A stretch of DNA of 64,000 nt from Spirochaetota bacterium (GTDB lineage: Bacteria; Spirochaetota; Spirochaetia; Treponematales; UBA12059), in contig JAHIWG010000017.1 of the NCBI GenBank assembly GCA_018816345.1, positions 21,536 to 85,535 of the forward strand. Reading direction: 5' to 3'. Each line of letters begins with the position of its first letter. Position 1 is the first letter of the stretch. The position numbers were made by a program, and so were the translations under genes. This document shows positions 1 through 8,915 of this stretch, one piece after another. The notes under the pieces are model-generated. The model saw nothing but the letters and a program-made list of their open reading frames with translations. It did no database searches and was not told where the DNA came from.

Positions 1-486
1 CTCTGGGACGACCTTCAGCTGACCCGTTCCTGGAGCTACGAGACGGGCATACGCCAGGCCATGGCGGCCAAGCGCATGCTCCTCCTGACCCTGGACGAGC
101 GCTACGGGCGAGGAGAGCGGCCCGTGTCCTTCATCTGCTTCTCCATACCCAAGACGGTCTGGACGAACCAGGTAGCCATCATCCCCGCGCCCATGCGGAT
201 AGCCGCCGGCATCATGCGGGCCCTGGGACGCTTCATATCGATGGAGCGCTGCGGCGAGATCATGGCGCCGCTCTTCCTCTGCGGCGAGGGCGAGATACGC
301 TCGCGCTCGGGGCGGCTCCTCACCTGGAAGGGCGGTCGCTTCGTCGAGCTCCCGGAAGACCCGGCAGTCATCGACGGTGAGGCCAGGCGGCGTCTCTACG
401 AGCTGAGCGTCGGGCTCTGCGAGGGTGCGGGCCTCAGGCTCGGGGAATGGGAGGGCCCTAGGCCCGCGGAGCGGCCGGGCCCCTGA
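1..486 (+). CDS. C-terminal part of a short-chain dehydrogenase/reductase (5' end outside window)
   Basis: The frame is open from base 1 and ends at TGA 484-486, so the gene starts upstream of the window; the ATG at 61 is internal. The visible 161 residues lack the nucleotide-binding and YxxxK parts of the family. The end, with a strand-like block before a charged helix (RRRLYELSVGLCEGAGL), resembles the C-terminus of retinol/protochlorophyllide-type short-chain dehydrogenases, which close with a similar 'LWELSEKLTG' helix. The assignment rests on that resemblance only. The 3' end overlaps the convergent LuxR gene by 29 bp. Confidence 0.45.
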   Translation, partial: LWDDLQLTRSWSYETGIRQAMAAKRMLLLTLDERYGRGERPVSFICFSIPKTVWTNQVAIIPAPMRIAAGIMRALGRFISMERCGEIMAPLFLCGEGEIRSRSGRLLTWKGGRFVELPEDPAVIDGEARRRLYELSVGLCEGAGLRLGEWEGPRPAERPGP

Positions 487-1453
487 CGAGCCCCATGAGC
501 TCGAAGCGCGAGTTGATGCCTATCTTGCGGTAGATGCTGTAGACGTGGTTGCCGACGGTCCGCTCGGAGATGCCGAGCTCGGCGGCGACCTGCTTGTTGC
601 CGAGGCCCCTGAGCACCAGCGCCATTACTTCCTCCTCGCGGGGGCTGAGGCCCGAGCCGCGGGCCAGCTCCGCGGCGCCGTGGGCGGCCTCGACGGCGGC
701 CGCTACCTCCGAGGGACGGCCGGGCCCGGCCAGGTAGCCGAAGGATAGGCCTATCGCGACGGCCGAGGCGGCGATCAGGTACAGGGGAAAGGCCGCGGAG
801 AAACCTAGTATCGGCGCCACGCTACCAAGCGGTTCCTTCCCGCCCGATGACAGGATATCGGTCGCGAGGCCGGGCACGAAGAGAGCCGACAGGGCGAGGG
901 ACGCGATCGCCAGCCTCCGAGCCCTGGCCTCGGGTATCCGCGCGCGGAACGCGATCAGGATGGCGTAGGCGTAGGCTATGAGGGCCAGCGACGCCAGCTG
1001 GGCAGCGTCGGTCGATCGCGAGAAGTATACGGTCCGAGCCGCGGCGTCGTAGGCGATCGAGGGCCGGGCGAGGGAGAGCGCCAGCGCGCCCGCCGCGAGT
1101 ACCGCGGCGGCGATGGCTCCGGCCCGCCTCCAGGGCGCGTCGAGCAGGGCCTCGGCCAGGCGCGCCCCCGCTAGGCTCGAGGCCAGGGTCAGCGCTTGGT
1201 TGAGCCGCATGAGCGCGTACATCGCGCGGCTTATCCCGAACGCGCCCGCGCCGCCCGGTAGAGCGAGGCTCCCCATCCCGAGGGAGAGGAGGGCGTGGTT
1301 GGAGGCCGCGAGGCAGAGCAGCCCGAGGAATAGGGTGCGGAGTCGGGCGAGCTCCCTGCGACCGGAGCGGTGCGCGCAGGCCGCGACGAGGGCGAGCGCC
1401 GCGGATCCGGCGCATAGGGATGTCGCGAGCAGGAGGGGAATTCGGGCCGTCAT
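458..1453 (-). CDS. Membrane-anchored LuxR-family transcriptional regulator
   Basis: The 331-residue protein has about 250 N-terminal residues made of roughly seven hydrophobic segments with short basic loops. A C-terminal LuxR (GerE) helix-turn-helix at about residues 267-325 follows: LSPREEEVMALVLRGLGNKQ, then ISERTVGNH and the YRKIGINSR stretch. The fusion of an integral-membrane sensor to a LuxR output domain is known in bacteria and suggests it responds to a signal at or in the membrane; the ligand cannot be read from sequence. It is divergent from the outer-membrane-type gene at 1592, and the spacer holds three TATCG repeats that could be its sites. The start at 1453 is the first ATG of the frame. 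Confidence 0.8.
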   Translation of the reverse strand: MTARIPLLLATSLCAGSAALALVAACAHRSGRRELARLRTLFLGLLCLAASNHALLSLGMGSLALPGGAGAFGISRAMYALMRLNQALTLASSLAGARLAEALLDAPWRRAGAIAAAVLAAGALALSLARPSIAYDAAARTVYFSRSTDAAQLASLALIAYAYAILIAFRARIPEARARRLAIASLALSALFVPGLATDILSSGGKEPLGSVAPILGFSAAFPLYLIAASAVAIGLSFGYLAGPGRPSEVAAAVEAAHGAAELARGSGLSPREEEVMALVLRGLGNKQVAAELGISERTVGNHVYSIYRKIGINSRFELMGLVRGPAAPRA

Positions 1454-1487
1454 GGAGGCGAGTATAACACCCTGGCGCGCGGGTGTG

Positions 1488-1566
1488 TATCGATTCCTAG
1501 GCCCACGGGCGCCTACTGAGTATCGTTACCTAGGGACGGCGCGCTCGGCGGATGGGTATCGTACCC
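1488..1566. promoter_or_regulatory. Three spaced TATCG-type repeats in a divergent promoter region
   Basis: TATCGATTCCTAGG (1488-1501), TATCGTTACCTAGGG (1521-1535) and TATCGTACCC (1557-1566) lie between the membrane LuxR gene and the gene at 1592, 33 and 36 bp apart. That spacing is close to three helical turns and suggests binding sites on one DNA face. The two upstream copies also share CCTAGG. Regulation by the adjacent LuxR protein is a guess from position. Confidence 0.35.
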
Positions 1567-1591
1567 CCATCTTCATCGCCAAGGAGCTTCC

Positions 1592-2521
1592 ATGCATCGT
1601 GCCTTCAGAGCGCTCTGCCTTCTTTGCCTAGGCGGCGCGGCCGTTCCCCTCGCGGCGGATAACGCGCTCTCACTCGTCGTGACCACCGGGCCCGAGGCCC
1701 TCGTCTCGGCATCGCACTCCATCGATTTCCCGGCGGGCCGCGGTACGGATCCGCTGACCGCGGGAAACGGCGTCTCGCTCTCCCTTTCCGAGACACTCAC
1801 TCCACTCTCCCTCGAGATCGGGGCGGAGGCCGTCGTAACGCCGATTGCCTTCATGCAGCTTAGGGCGGGCGCCTCCGCGGCGACCGGCTGGAGCCTCGGC
1901 GACCGCCGGGGGTTGGCCCTAGTCCGCCGCCTCGGCGAGGGAAGCGTCATATCGTCCGATCTCTCGTTCGCGGCCGCCGTCCTCTCTGTCCGCGGCGGGG
2001 CCGTCCTTCGCGTGGAACTGCCCGTCGGATCCGGCGGTAACCGGCTCCAGGCGGCTTCGGCGAACGATATCCTCTATAGGTCGCTCCCCGGGGCCGACGA
2101 GGGAGACTACTGGGTATACCAGTCTGACGGGGGAGGCAACCGCGACGGGTGGCGCTACGCGGGTAGTCACGCCATCCAGTACCGTATGGGAGTCGCCGGC
2201 CGGGGCCTGGAGCTCCTCGGCCTAGCCTTCGAGGCGGGAGTCGGCCTCGATAGGAGCCCCGGCGGCGAAGCCTGGGGCGAGGATCTCTGGACCATGGCGC
2301 TCGGGGCCTTCGGCGAGTATCGCCTCTCGGCCCGAACAAGCCTCGTCGCCTTCGCCAGGATCGCGAGCGAGCTCGCCTACGCGAAAGGCGGGGACGAACC
2401 TTATTACGGCGACAGGCTCGTCGATCGAAGGCTTCCCTATCGTCCGGGAGCCGCTAAGGCGGGATTGGTCCTTCGAGTGTCGCTCGATCCGGCGAGCCCT
2501 TCCGAGGAGGGAACCCTATGA
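1592..2521 (+). CDS. Predicted outer-membrane beta-barrel protein
   Basis: The 309-residue protein starts at ATG 1592 behind AAGGAG (1581-1586). A cleavable signal peptide spans about residues 1-22 (LCLLCLGGAAVPLAADNA). The rest is rich in Gly, Ser and alternating hydrophobic/polar residues with the pattern of transmembrane beta strands; it has no cysteines past the signal and no enzyme motif. No named family was recognised. Its stop overlaps the start of the alpha/beta hydrolase lipoprotein (ATGA at 2518-2521), so the two are translationally coupled and probably act at the same envelope layer. Confidence 0.6.
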   Translation: MHRAFRALCLLCLGGAAVPLAADNALSLVVTTGPEALVSASHSIDFPAGRGTDPLTAGNGVSLSLSETLTPLSLEIGAEAVVTPIAFMQLRAGASAATGWSLGDRRGLALVRRLGEGSVISSDLSFAAAVLSVRGGAVLRVELPVGSGGNRLQAASANDILYRSLPGADEGDYWVYQSDGGGNRDGWRYAGSHAIQYRMGVAGRGLELLGLAFEAGVGLDRSPGGEAWGEDLWTMALGAFGEYRLSARTSLVAFARIASELAYAKGGDEPYYGDRLVDRRLPYRPGAAKAGLVLRVSLDPASPSEEGTL

Positions 2522-3639
2522 CCGCCCGTACCCGCGCGCCTCGCGCGATCGAGACCGTTCTCAGGCGCGCTTCCTCGATCCCGCCCGCGTCCGTCGCTAT
2601 CCTGGTCTTCCTTGCCTCGTACTCCTGCGCGCTGCTGCCTCGCACGCCCCCCATCGAGGGACCGGCGCCCGTCGCGTCGCTGGAGCGCGTGACTCTCGGC
2701 GGCGTCGAGCAGACCATGCTCGTGCGTGGCGCCGATACCTCCAAGCCCATACTCCTATTCGTCCACGGCGGTCCCGGCATGGTCGGTGTTCCCCTCGAGC
2801 ACGCCATGCGCTACCTGGAAGACGACTTCATCGTGGTGACCTACGATCAACGGGGGGCCGGCAAGTCGGGTTCCATCGAGGACGGCGCCGCTCCCATCGG
2901 GAGGTACGTCGACGATCTCGTCGAGCTCGAGCGCCTTCTCGTCGCGAGGTTCGGGAAGGAACGGGTCTACCTGGTCGGGCATTCCTGGGGTTCCCTCGTG
3001 GCCATGCTCGCCGTGAAGCAGGAGCCGGCGCTCGTCGCGGCCTATATCGGGGTCGGGCACGTGGTGTCCACCATCGAGCAGGAGGCGCTCTCGTACCGCT
3101 TCGCCGTTGACCGCGCGAGGGAGACCCGCAACTCGAGGGCCTTGGCCGAGCTGTCGAGCGTCGCTCCTCCCTACCTGGGAGAGGACGGGCGGCTCAGGAT
3201 GGAAGACCTCGCCCTCCAGCGAAAGTGGCTGGAGCTGCTCGGCGGCGTCTGGTACGATTACCGGAAGATGGGAAATAAGGATATGCTGGGCGTCTACTTC
3301 TCGGCCCGGGAGTACAGCATCGTCGACTGGATGGAGGTTGAGCGCCGCGCCAAGTACGCCACCGTCGCTACGTGGAACGAGTCGATGGCCATCGACCTGC
3401 GCGTCGACGCGGCGAGGATAGAGGCGCCGGCGTACTTCTTCACGGGAAGGCGCGACTACAATACCCCCCACGAGCTAATAAGCGATTACTACCGATCGCT
3501 CGACGCTCCGGCGGGCAAGGACTTCGTCTGGTTCGAGCGCTCGGGGCACGTACCGTTCATGGAGGAGCCCGAGCGCTTCCATGCGGAGCTCCTGCGGGTC
3601 GTAGCGGAGACTGAGGCCGCCCGTACCCGCCCTTACTGA
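2518..3639 (+). CDS. Alpha/beta hydrolase, proline iminopeptidase-like (S33), probable lipoprotein
   Basis: A 373-residue alpha/beta-hydrolase-fold protein. The N-terminus has a basic region, a hydrophobic stretch (VAILVFLASYSC) and a Cys at about residue 39 that could be a lipid site. Hydrolase signatures follow in order: the oxyanion-hole motif HGGPG, DQRGAGKSG, the nucleophile elbow GHSWGS, a candidate acid in FTGRRDYNTP and a C-terminal histidine in RSGHVPFMEEPERF. HGGPG plus GxSWG is typical of family S33 proline iminopeptidases and relatives. The substrate is not predictable because many S33-like proteins cleave other esters or amides. Translation is coupled to the upstream barrel gene. 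Confidence 0.8.
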   Translation: MTARTRAPRAIETVLRRASSIPPASVAILVFLASYSCALLPRTPPIEGPAPVASLERVTLGGVEQTMLVRGADTSKPILLFVHGGPGMVGVPLEHAMRYLEDDFIVVTYDQRGAGKSGSIEDGAAPIGRYVDDLVELERLLVARFGKERVYLVGHSWGSLVAMLAVKQEPALVAAYIGVGHVVSTIEQEALSYRFAVDRARETRNSRALAELSSVAPPYLGEDGRLRMEDLALQRKWLELLGGVWYDYRKMGNKDMLGVYFSAREYSIVDWMEVERRAKYATVATWNESMAIDLRVDAARIEAPAYFFTGRRDYNTPHELISDYYRSLDAPAGKDFVWFERSGHVPFMEEPERFHAELLRVVAETEAARTRPY

Positions 3640-3690
3640 GTTGCGGCACGGCGAGAAGTATGGCGTCCCGCGCCTATGCGCGTTTTAGCG

Positions 3691-3719
3691 TTGACAACGC
3701 GCCTATCCCGTAGTATACG
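3691..3719 (+). promoter_or_regulatory. Sigma-70-like promoter for the PNPOx-like/DUF3788 pair
   Basis: TTGACA (3691-3696), a 17-bp spacer and TATACG (3714-3719). The predicted transcript has a long leader of about 115 nt before the ATG at 3842. Confidence 0.5.
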
Positions 3720-3755
3720 GTGGGTGCATACGTAACGCCTGTATAGTACGTAGCT

Positions 3756-3781
3756 GCCTAGGCCGACGCAGGGGCCTAGGC
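3756..3781 (+). promoter_or_regulatory. 9-bp hairpin in the 5' leader of the PNPOx-like gene
   Basis: A perfect inverted repeat with arms GCCTAGGCC at 3756-3764 and GGCCTAGGC at 3773-3781 and an 8-nt loop. It lies between the predicted promoter and the start codon, without a following T-run. It could be a binding site or a mRNA structure; no known riboswitch class was recognised. Confidence 0.35.
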
Positions 3782-3841
3782 TTACCGTACGCCTGGTTCG
3801 TATGTTTTCTAAATCATCGGCGGATCGGAGGGGGTAGGGAC

Positions 3842-4324
3842 ATGGACGAGTACGAGGAAGGATTACGGCTGCTCGAAGAGAAATTCGGCGGCGGCAAGGA
3901 TAACGTCATATCGCTGGCGACCGTCGCCGTCGAGCGCGCCGGCGACGGCGCGCCGCTGCCCGCCGTGCGAGGCGTCGACGCCTACTACGAGGGCGGCGCG
4001 TTCTACGTCACGACCAATGCACGCTCTAATAAGATGAAGGAGATAGCCGCCAACCGGCAGGTCTCGATAGCCTCGTGCGCCGAGATGTTCACCGCGAGCG
4101 GGGTGGGCGAGAGCCTGGGCTGGGTGATGGAACCGAGGAACGCGGAGCTGCGGGCCAAGCTCCGCGCGGCGTTCGCCCCCTGGTACGATAGCGCCAATGA
4201 CGAGAAGGATACCGATTGCTGTATCCTGGCCATACGGCTAAGCAAGGGCGTATTGAACGTCAACCATTGGGAGAAGCTCTATCGCCTGGACTTCGAGAGC
4301 AAGGCGTGCATTATCTCGACATGA
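3842..4324 (+). CDS. Pyridoxamine 5'-phosphate oxidase-like flavin-binding protein
   Basis: The 160-residue protein has the split-barrel FMN-binding arrangement of small PNPOx-like proteins: an N-terminal strand (NVISLATVAVERAGDGAPLP), the R-G-V-D-A-Y-Y strand, the loop with FYVTTNARSNKMKEIAANRQ, then VSIASCAEMFTASGVGE. In the family the T/S-x-x-x-S-x-K loop and the following basic residues contact FMN phosphate. Stand-alone members are often uncharacterised flavin or F420 reductases or haem-degrading enzymes, so the reaction is open. DUF3788 follows after 15 bp in the same direction, indicating an operon. Confidence 0.75.
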   Translation: MDEYEEGLRLLEEKFGGGKDNVISLATVAVERAGDGAPLPAVRGVDAYYEGGAFYVTTNARSNKMKEIAANRQVSIASCAEMFTASGVGESLGWVMEPRNAELRAKLRAAFAPWYDSANDEKDTDCCILAIRLSKGVLNVNHWEKLYRLDFESKACIIST

Positions 4325-4339
4325 TAGGGAGGCCGGGAG

Positions 4340-4765
4340 ATGGAACAGATTAACGCCGTCGAGCTCGCCGATCCGAGCGTCTACCCGGACGAGGCCGTAT
4401 TGCGCGGCGTGCTCGGGGCGGGCTACGGCGCCTACGGGAAATTCATGGACGCCCTCGGGGAGCGCGGCTATACCCATGAATGGCGCTACTATACGGACGG
4501 CAAGGCCTGGCTCTGCAAGGCCCAGCGCAAGGCCAAGACGCTGGCCTGGATGTCGGCTTGGCGGGGCTACGTCAAGGCCACCGTCTACCTTCCCGAGCGC
4601 TACCTCGAGGGCCTCGCGGGGCTGGCCCTGAGCGACGACGCCAGGCGCTCCATCGATATCGCGAAGGACGTCGGGAAGTCCAGGCCCTGCACGGTCGACC
4701 TGCTGGGCGACCCCGATGTCGCCGACATCCTGGCGCTCATGGACTACAAGGCCTCGCTTAAGTAG
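4340..4765 (+). CDS. DUF3788 family protein
   Basis: A 141-residue soluble protein starting at ATG 4340, with GGGAG at 4332-4336 as ribosome-binding site. The family signature is visible as EWRYYTDGKAWLCKAQRKAK followed by TLAWMS and a hydrophobic strand (GYVKATVYLP), then a C-terminal stretch of small hydrophobic segments. DUF3788 proteins have no established function. The close spacing to the upstream PNPOx-like gene suggests common expression; a strong hairpin follows the stop. Confidence 0.75.
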   Translation: MEQINAVELADPSVYPDEAVLRGVLGAGYGAYGKFMDALGERGYTHEWRYYTDGKAWLCKAQRKAKTLAWMSAWRGYVKATVYLPERYLEGLAGLALSDDARRSIDIAKDVGKSRPCTVDLLGDPDVADILALMDYKASLK

Positions 4766-4781
4766 GGAAGGACTACGACCT

Positions 4782-4813
4782 CCCTCCTCGCCCGGCTACC
4801 CGGGCGAGGAGGG
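4782..4813 (+). terminator. GC-rich 14-bp hairpin after DUF3788
   Basis: A perfect 14-bp inverted repeat (arms 4782-4795 and 4800-4813) with a CTAC loop begins 16 bp after the stop. There is no T-run, so it may terminate poorly alone or only block 3' exonucleases. Confidence 0.55.
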
Positions 4814-4952
4814 GGCGCCTTCGGCCAGGTAAAGGTCGACTCGCTCGAGCGCTTGCGCGAGGACGCCCGGTAGCGCGTCGGCGGCTTATACTGCCCGCCT
4901 CTAATCGATCTTTCCCTTGCGCTCGCGGCCCCGACGGCGCTTACTATCCGCG

Positions 4953-5729
4953 ATGACGACTATCGAAATACGAGCCTTGTACGACGAGTACGAGCGCAGG
5001 AACGCGGACTACCCGGGCTACCGTCGCGAGGAGACTGACAAGACCGTCCGCATGGTGAACGACGACGAGGACGGGCACAACTACCTAGTCTATTCGAGCT
5101 TGAGCCATGAGGGCGCGGAGGCCGCCATCGACGGGGAGCTCGCGTACTTCCGCGGCCTCAGGCGGTCGTTCGAGTGGAAGCTCTACTCCCACGACGAGCC
5201 TGCCGACCTCAAGGCCCGCCTCGCCGCGCGCGGTTTCTCCATAGGAGAGGACGAAGCCATCATGGCCCTCGAGCTCGCGGAGCTTCCACCGGAGCTAGCG
5301 GCCGATAATCGCATCGACGCGCGCAGGGTCTCGGACGAGGAAGGCCTGGCCGCCTACGCGGCCCTCGACGCGCTTGTCTGGCCCGACGACCACGAGGAAT
5401 GCATGAGGGAGCTTACGCGAACCTTCCGCGAGGAGCCCGGGCGCCAGAGCTTATGGCTCGCCTCTATCGACGGCGTACCTGCCTGCGCGGCCCGCATCGA
5501 CTTCCCCCCGCGCTCCCCCTTCGCGAGCCTCTGGGGCGGCGCCACCCTCGAGGCCTATCGCGGGCGCGGCGCCTACACCGCCCTGCTCGCCGCCCGCGCC
5601 AAGGAGGCCCTCGCCCGAGGCTACCGTTTCCTGACCATAGACGCGAGCCCCATGAGCCGGCCCATAGTCGCGCGCCGCGGCTTCCGCCTATTATCCGTCT
5701 CTAATCCTTGCGACTCGCCGCCCGAGTGA
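4953..5729 (+). CDS. GNAT-family N-acetyltransferase
   Basis: From ATG 4953 the product is 258 residues; a TTG at 4917 would add 12 Arg-rich residues that look untranslated. The C-terminal half carries the GNAT fold: motif-A-like GGATLEAYRGRGAYTALLAA (acetyl-CoA pyrophosphate loop R-G-R-G-A) followed by the helix RAKEALARGYRFLTIDA and a terminal RPIVARRGFR block equivalent to 'A..lYek.GF'. The N-terminal half is a degenerate second GNAT-like lobe. The acceptor is unknown. The gene stands alone. Confidence 0.75.
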   Translation: MTTIEIRALYDEYERRNADYPGYRREETDKTVRMVNDDEDGHNYLVYSSLSHEGAEAAIDGELAYFRGLRRSFEWKLYSHDEPADLKARLAARGFSIGEDEAIMALELAELPPELAADNRIDARRVSDEEGLAAYAALDALVWPDDHEECMRELTRTFREEPGRQSLWLASIDGVPACAARIDFPPRSPFASLWGGATLEAYRGRGAYTALLAARAKEALARGYRFLTIDASPMSRPIVARRGFRLLSVSNPCDSPPE

Positions 5730-5856
5730 GCGGCGCCCGGCGACAGGCGGGCCGGGCTTGCCGTATCCTACGGCTTCCGGCGTATCGGATGAAACAGGAT
5801 GCGCATTGACGATCGACCCGGCGTGGTTTATAAGCCATGGTAGAGGAGGATTAGCG

Positions 5857-6861
5857 ATGGATACCCCCGCCTATGTCCGCTACCGTATCCTGATCGACCT
5901 GGAGGGCGCGGCGCCCGATTCGCCCGCGGCCCGGGCAGCGCTGGCCGAGACGCTCGCCGATCCCCGGGTCGCCCTGCTGCTCGAGGACGTTTCCCGCTGG
6001 CCGGGCACGGTACTCAATAGCCACAAGAGCGCTAGCCAGACCTTCCATACCCTGGAGTTCCTCTCGGAGCTGGGCCTGCCCGGCGATCATCCCTCCGTCG
6101 CGACTGCCGTGGACCGCATCCTCGAGAGCGCCGGGCCGGACGGCGTGCCTCGCCTTCCCATGACCTATCCCAAGCAGTTCGGAGGCCCCGGCGTCGAGAT
6201 GTCCTCTTGGGCGCTCTGCGACGCGCCGACCCTCCTGACCGCCGCCGTACGCTTCGGGCGCTCAGGCGACGCCCGGGTTCGGCGGGGCATCGCGACGCTC
6301 ACGGCCCTGGCCCGCGAAAACGGCTGGCCCTGCGCCGTCAGCCCCGAGCTCAAGTTCCGCGGGCCGGGCCGCAAGGAAGATCCCTGCCCCTACGCTACGC
6401 TCGTAATGCTGAGGCTCCTGGCCGCCTACGCCGAGGCGCTCGCCGGCGCCTCGGCCCATGCTGCCGCTTCCTCGGAGGAGGCGGACGCGATACTCTCTTC
6501 CGACGCGGCTCGCGCCGGCGTCGGGGCCCTGCTCGCCTGCTGGGAGAGAAGCCGCGATTGGCACCCGTATATCTTCTACGCGGGCGACGATTTCCGCAAG
6601 CTAAAGGCTCCCTTCCTCTGGTACGACGTCCTGCACGTCGCCGAGATACTGTCATGCTTTCCCTTCGCCAGGGGAGATCCTCGCCTGGCGGCTATGCTGG
6701 AGGTCATACGCTCCAAGCGGGGCGCGTCGGGAGGCTACAGGCCGGAGTCGGCCTATCAGCCCTACAAGGCCTGGGACTTCGGCCAGAAGAAGGAGGACTC
6801 GCCCTGGCTGGCCTTCCTGATCCGGCGGCTTGAGGCTCGCTTCGATAAGCGCCAGGTCTAG
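5857..6861 (+). CDS. Alpha/alpha-barrel (terpenoid-cyclase-like) protein of unknown function
   Basis: From ATG 5857 (ribosome-binding site AGGAGG at 5843-5848) the product is 334 residues; an upstream TTG at 5758 is less likely. It is almost wholly helical, with Trp/Tyr-rich turns (WPGTVLNSHKSASQTFHTLE, ENGWPCAVSPELKF, RSRDWHPYIFYAGDDFRK, YDVLHVAEILSCFP) spaced like the repeats of prenyltransferase/squalene-cyclase-type alpha/alpha toroids. It lacks a DxDD or QW cyclase motif I could recognise, so it should not be called a cyclase. Orphan gene. Confidence 0.55.
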   Translation: MDTPAYVRYRILIDLEGAAPDSPAARAALAETLADPRVALLLEDVSRWPGTVLNSHKSASQTFHTLEFLSELGLPGDHPSVATAVDRILESAGPDGVPRLPMTYPKQFGGPGVEMSSWALCDAPTLLTAAVRFGRSGDARVRRGIATLTALARENGWPCAVSPELKFRGPGRKEDPCPYATLVMLRLLAAYAEALAGASAHAAASSEEADAILSSDAARAGVGALLACWERSRDWHPYIFYAGDDFRKLKAPFLWYDVLHVAEILSCFPFARGDPRLAAMLEVIRSKRGASGGYRPESAYQPYKAWDFGQKKEDSPWLAFLIRRLEARFDKRQV

Positions 6862-6997
6862 GCCGCGGCCTCGTAGAGTCGTTCTTTCCCCTGCCACGAC
6901 GCTCGTAGCCAGTGAGAACGAATACGGCATCGGAGGATCGCGGCCGTCGTTAGGAGCGGTCGCCCGGGTCGGCCATTCCGGCATTCGGGGGTACGCG

Positions 6998-7371
6998 ATG
7001 GAAACGATCCTATGGCGGATCGAGCGCTCGGAATTCGGCGAACTGGGGCGGGCCATCGCCGACGCCCGCGCCGCTACCGATAGGCGGTGCATCCGCTCCT
7101 GGCCGGGCTATACGAGCGGCTCATGGGGGAGCTTCCTCAAGGCATCGCGCGATGGGACGCCTACCCGCACGAGGATAATCGCGGCTCGCGGTAGTTCTAC
7201 GAGGCGAGGAGCGTCGCCTCGTACGGGTACGGCGCCAAGGCCGGGGCTCTAGGCGTCGTTGACGATCCGGGTATCGCGCCGCTCGCCGCCGAGGGCGAGG
7301 CCAGGAGGCTCTACGAGTCCTCGGGCTTCGAGCTGCGCCGCGCGGGGCGATCTCTACAGAGGGTATCCTAG
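6998..7371 (+). pseudogene. Decayed GNAT-type acetyltransferase
   Basis: An ATG at 6998 opens a plausible N-terminus (METILWRIERSEFGELGRAI), but the frame becomes Arg/Thr-rich nonsense after about 7087. A second frame then carries protein-like sequence (VHPLLAGLYERLMGELPQGI), crosses an in-frame TAG at 7192-7194 and continues to ARRLYESSGFELRR, the typical end of GNAT enzymes, stopping at 7369-7371. At least one frameshift and one stop are needed to explain this. The conserved acetyl-CoA loop is not visible, so a deletion is also likely. Confidence 0.45.
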
Positions 7372-7580
7372 CGCTGGCCTCGCCCGGGAGCTCTGGCCAT
7401 AGGCCCGTGCTCTTCCGGCTCACCATCCTCCCTCGACTCTAGGTTCCGAGTTTTTCTTCCCGACGTACACCCTTTGGTGAATATCGCGGTTTAAAAACCC
7501 GTCGTACACTACCTGGACGGCACTGCCCCGCGCCCGGGCGGGGACGCGCCGCATCCATCAACGTTACCTCGGAGGCAACC
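7372..7580 (+). other. Intergenic leader of the symporter gene
   Basis: About 210 bp. Besides a GC-rich self-complementary patch near 7532-7551 and the GGAGG ribosome-binding site just before the ATG at 7581, I see no convincing promoter or regulatory element. Confidence 0.4.
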
Positions 7581-8894
7581 ATGGCAACCAAGACAAAGAA
7601 GGGCGCGCTCGACTGGTACTTCAAGTCGAACCTGCTCACTCGCATCCTCGCGGGCCTCGTGCTCGGCGCCATCGCCGGCGTCGTGCTCGGCTTCTTCCCC
7701 GACGCGGTCAAGCCCTACGTCGACAACGTGAAGTTCTTCGGCGACATCTTCGTGCGGCTCCTCAAGATGATCGTCGTACCGGTCATACTCTTCTCCCTGA
7801 TCGCCGGCGCCGCGAGCATCGCCCCGTCACGCCTGGGACGCGTGGGCGTCAAGATCATGGTGTACTACCTGCTCACGAGCGCCTTCGCCGTGACCATAGG
7901 CCTCGTCTTCGCCAATATCTTCAGGCCGGGCCTCGGGTTCAATATCGTCGGTACGGCCGGCGTGGCGGGCAAGGCGGCCGCGGCCCCGACCCTGACCCAG
8001 ATCATCCTCAACATAGTGCCGACCAATCCCATCGAGTCCCTGACCAAGGGCGACGTGCTGCCCATTATCTTCTTCTCGGTGGTCTTCGGCCTCGGCATAT
8101 CCTTCGTAAAGGATTCCAAGAACGAGAAGATAGCCAAGGGCGCCGATACGCTCTTCGACGTCTGCAACGCCGGAGCCGAGACCATGTACAAGGTCGTTGG
8201 CGGCATCATGCAGTACGCGCCCATCGGCGTGTTCGTCCTCATCTCCATAGTCTTCGCGCAGCAGGGACCCAAGGCGATAGGCCCTCTGCTCGTCGTCACG
8301 CTGACCGTCTACCTCGGCCTCATCGTGCACCTCGTGGGCGTCTACGGCGGGCTCCTGGCTGTCTACAAGCTGGGCCTGGTCAAGTTCCTCAAGGGGGCGA
8401 ACGAGGCTATCGTCACGGCCTTCGTGACGCGCTCCTCCGGCGGCACCCTGCCCATAACGCTCCGCGTGGCGGAGGAGAACCTTGGGATACCGCGGGCCAT
8501 CGGCTCGTTCAGCCTGCCCCTCGGCGCCACCATAAACATGGACGGCACGGCCATCTACCTGGGCGTATGCGCCATGTTCATCGGCTTCGCGACCGGCAAT
8601 CCCCTGACCTTCAACCAGCAGCTGACCGTCGTCATCACCGCCACGCTCGCCTCCATCGGCACCGCGGGCGTACCGGGCGCCGGCGCCATAATGCTCCTCA
8701 TGGTCCTCGAGTCCATAGGGCTCAAGGTCACGGAGGGTTCCGCCGTGGCGGCCGCCTATGCTATGATCCTGGGCATCGACGCCCTCCTTGACATGGGCCG
8801 CACCGCGCTTAACGTGACGGGCGACCTGGCCGGCACCTCCATAGTCTCCAAGACCGAGGGCGAGCTGGAAATGGCCAAGTGGGCTAAGGCCTAG
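7581..8894 (+). CDS. Dicarboxylate/amino-acid:cation symporter (DAACS, GltP/GltT-like)
   Basis: A 437-residue membrane carrier with eight hydrophobic segments and the two re-entrant loops of the family. The Ser-rich hairpin is seen as [17 protein letters not shown], the unwound TM7 as [12 protein letters not shown] (the NMDGT sodium/substrate motif), and hairpin 2 as [14 protein letters not shown], followed by TM8 with [16 protein letters not shown], whose Asp and Arg/Asn positions bind amino or dicarboxylic acids. This indicates Na+- or H+-coupled uptake of glutamate, aspartate or C4-dicarboxylates. The racemase gene follows after 21 bp, suggesting aspartate or glutamate is the substrate. 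Confidence 0.92.
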   Translation: MATKTKKGALDWYFKSNLLTRILAGLVLGAIAGVVLGFFPDAVKPYVDNVKFFGDIFVRLLKMIVVPVILFSLIAGAASIAPSRLGRVGVKIMVYYLLTSAFAVTIGLVFANIFRPGLGFNIVGTAGVAGKAAAAPTLTQIILNIVPTNPIESLTKGDVLPIIFFSVVFGLGISFVKDSKNEKIAKGADTLFDVCNAGAETMYKVVGGIMQYAPIGVFVLISIVFAQQGPKAIGPLLVVTLTVYLGLIVHLVGVYGGLLAVYKLGLVKFLKGANEAIVTAFVTRSSGGTLPITLRVAEENLGIPRAIGSFSLPLGATINMDGTAIYLGVCAMFIGFATGNPLTFNQQLTVVITATLASIGTAGVPGAGAIMLLMVLESIGLKVTEGSAVAAAYAMILGIDALLDMGRTALNVTGDLAGTSIVSKTEGELEMAKWAKA

Positions 8895-8915
8895 AGCACA
8901 CAAGGGAGACGCAGC

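Noticed and set aside
5857-6861. Squalene/terpene cyclase
   Set aside because: Helical repeat pattern is similar but no DxDD or QW motif is visible.
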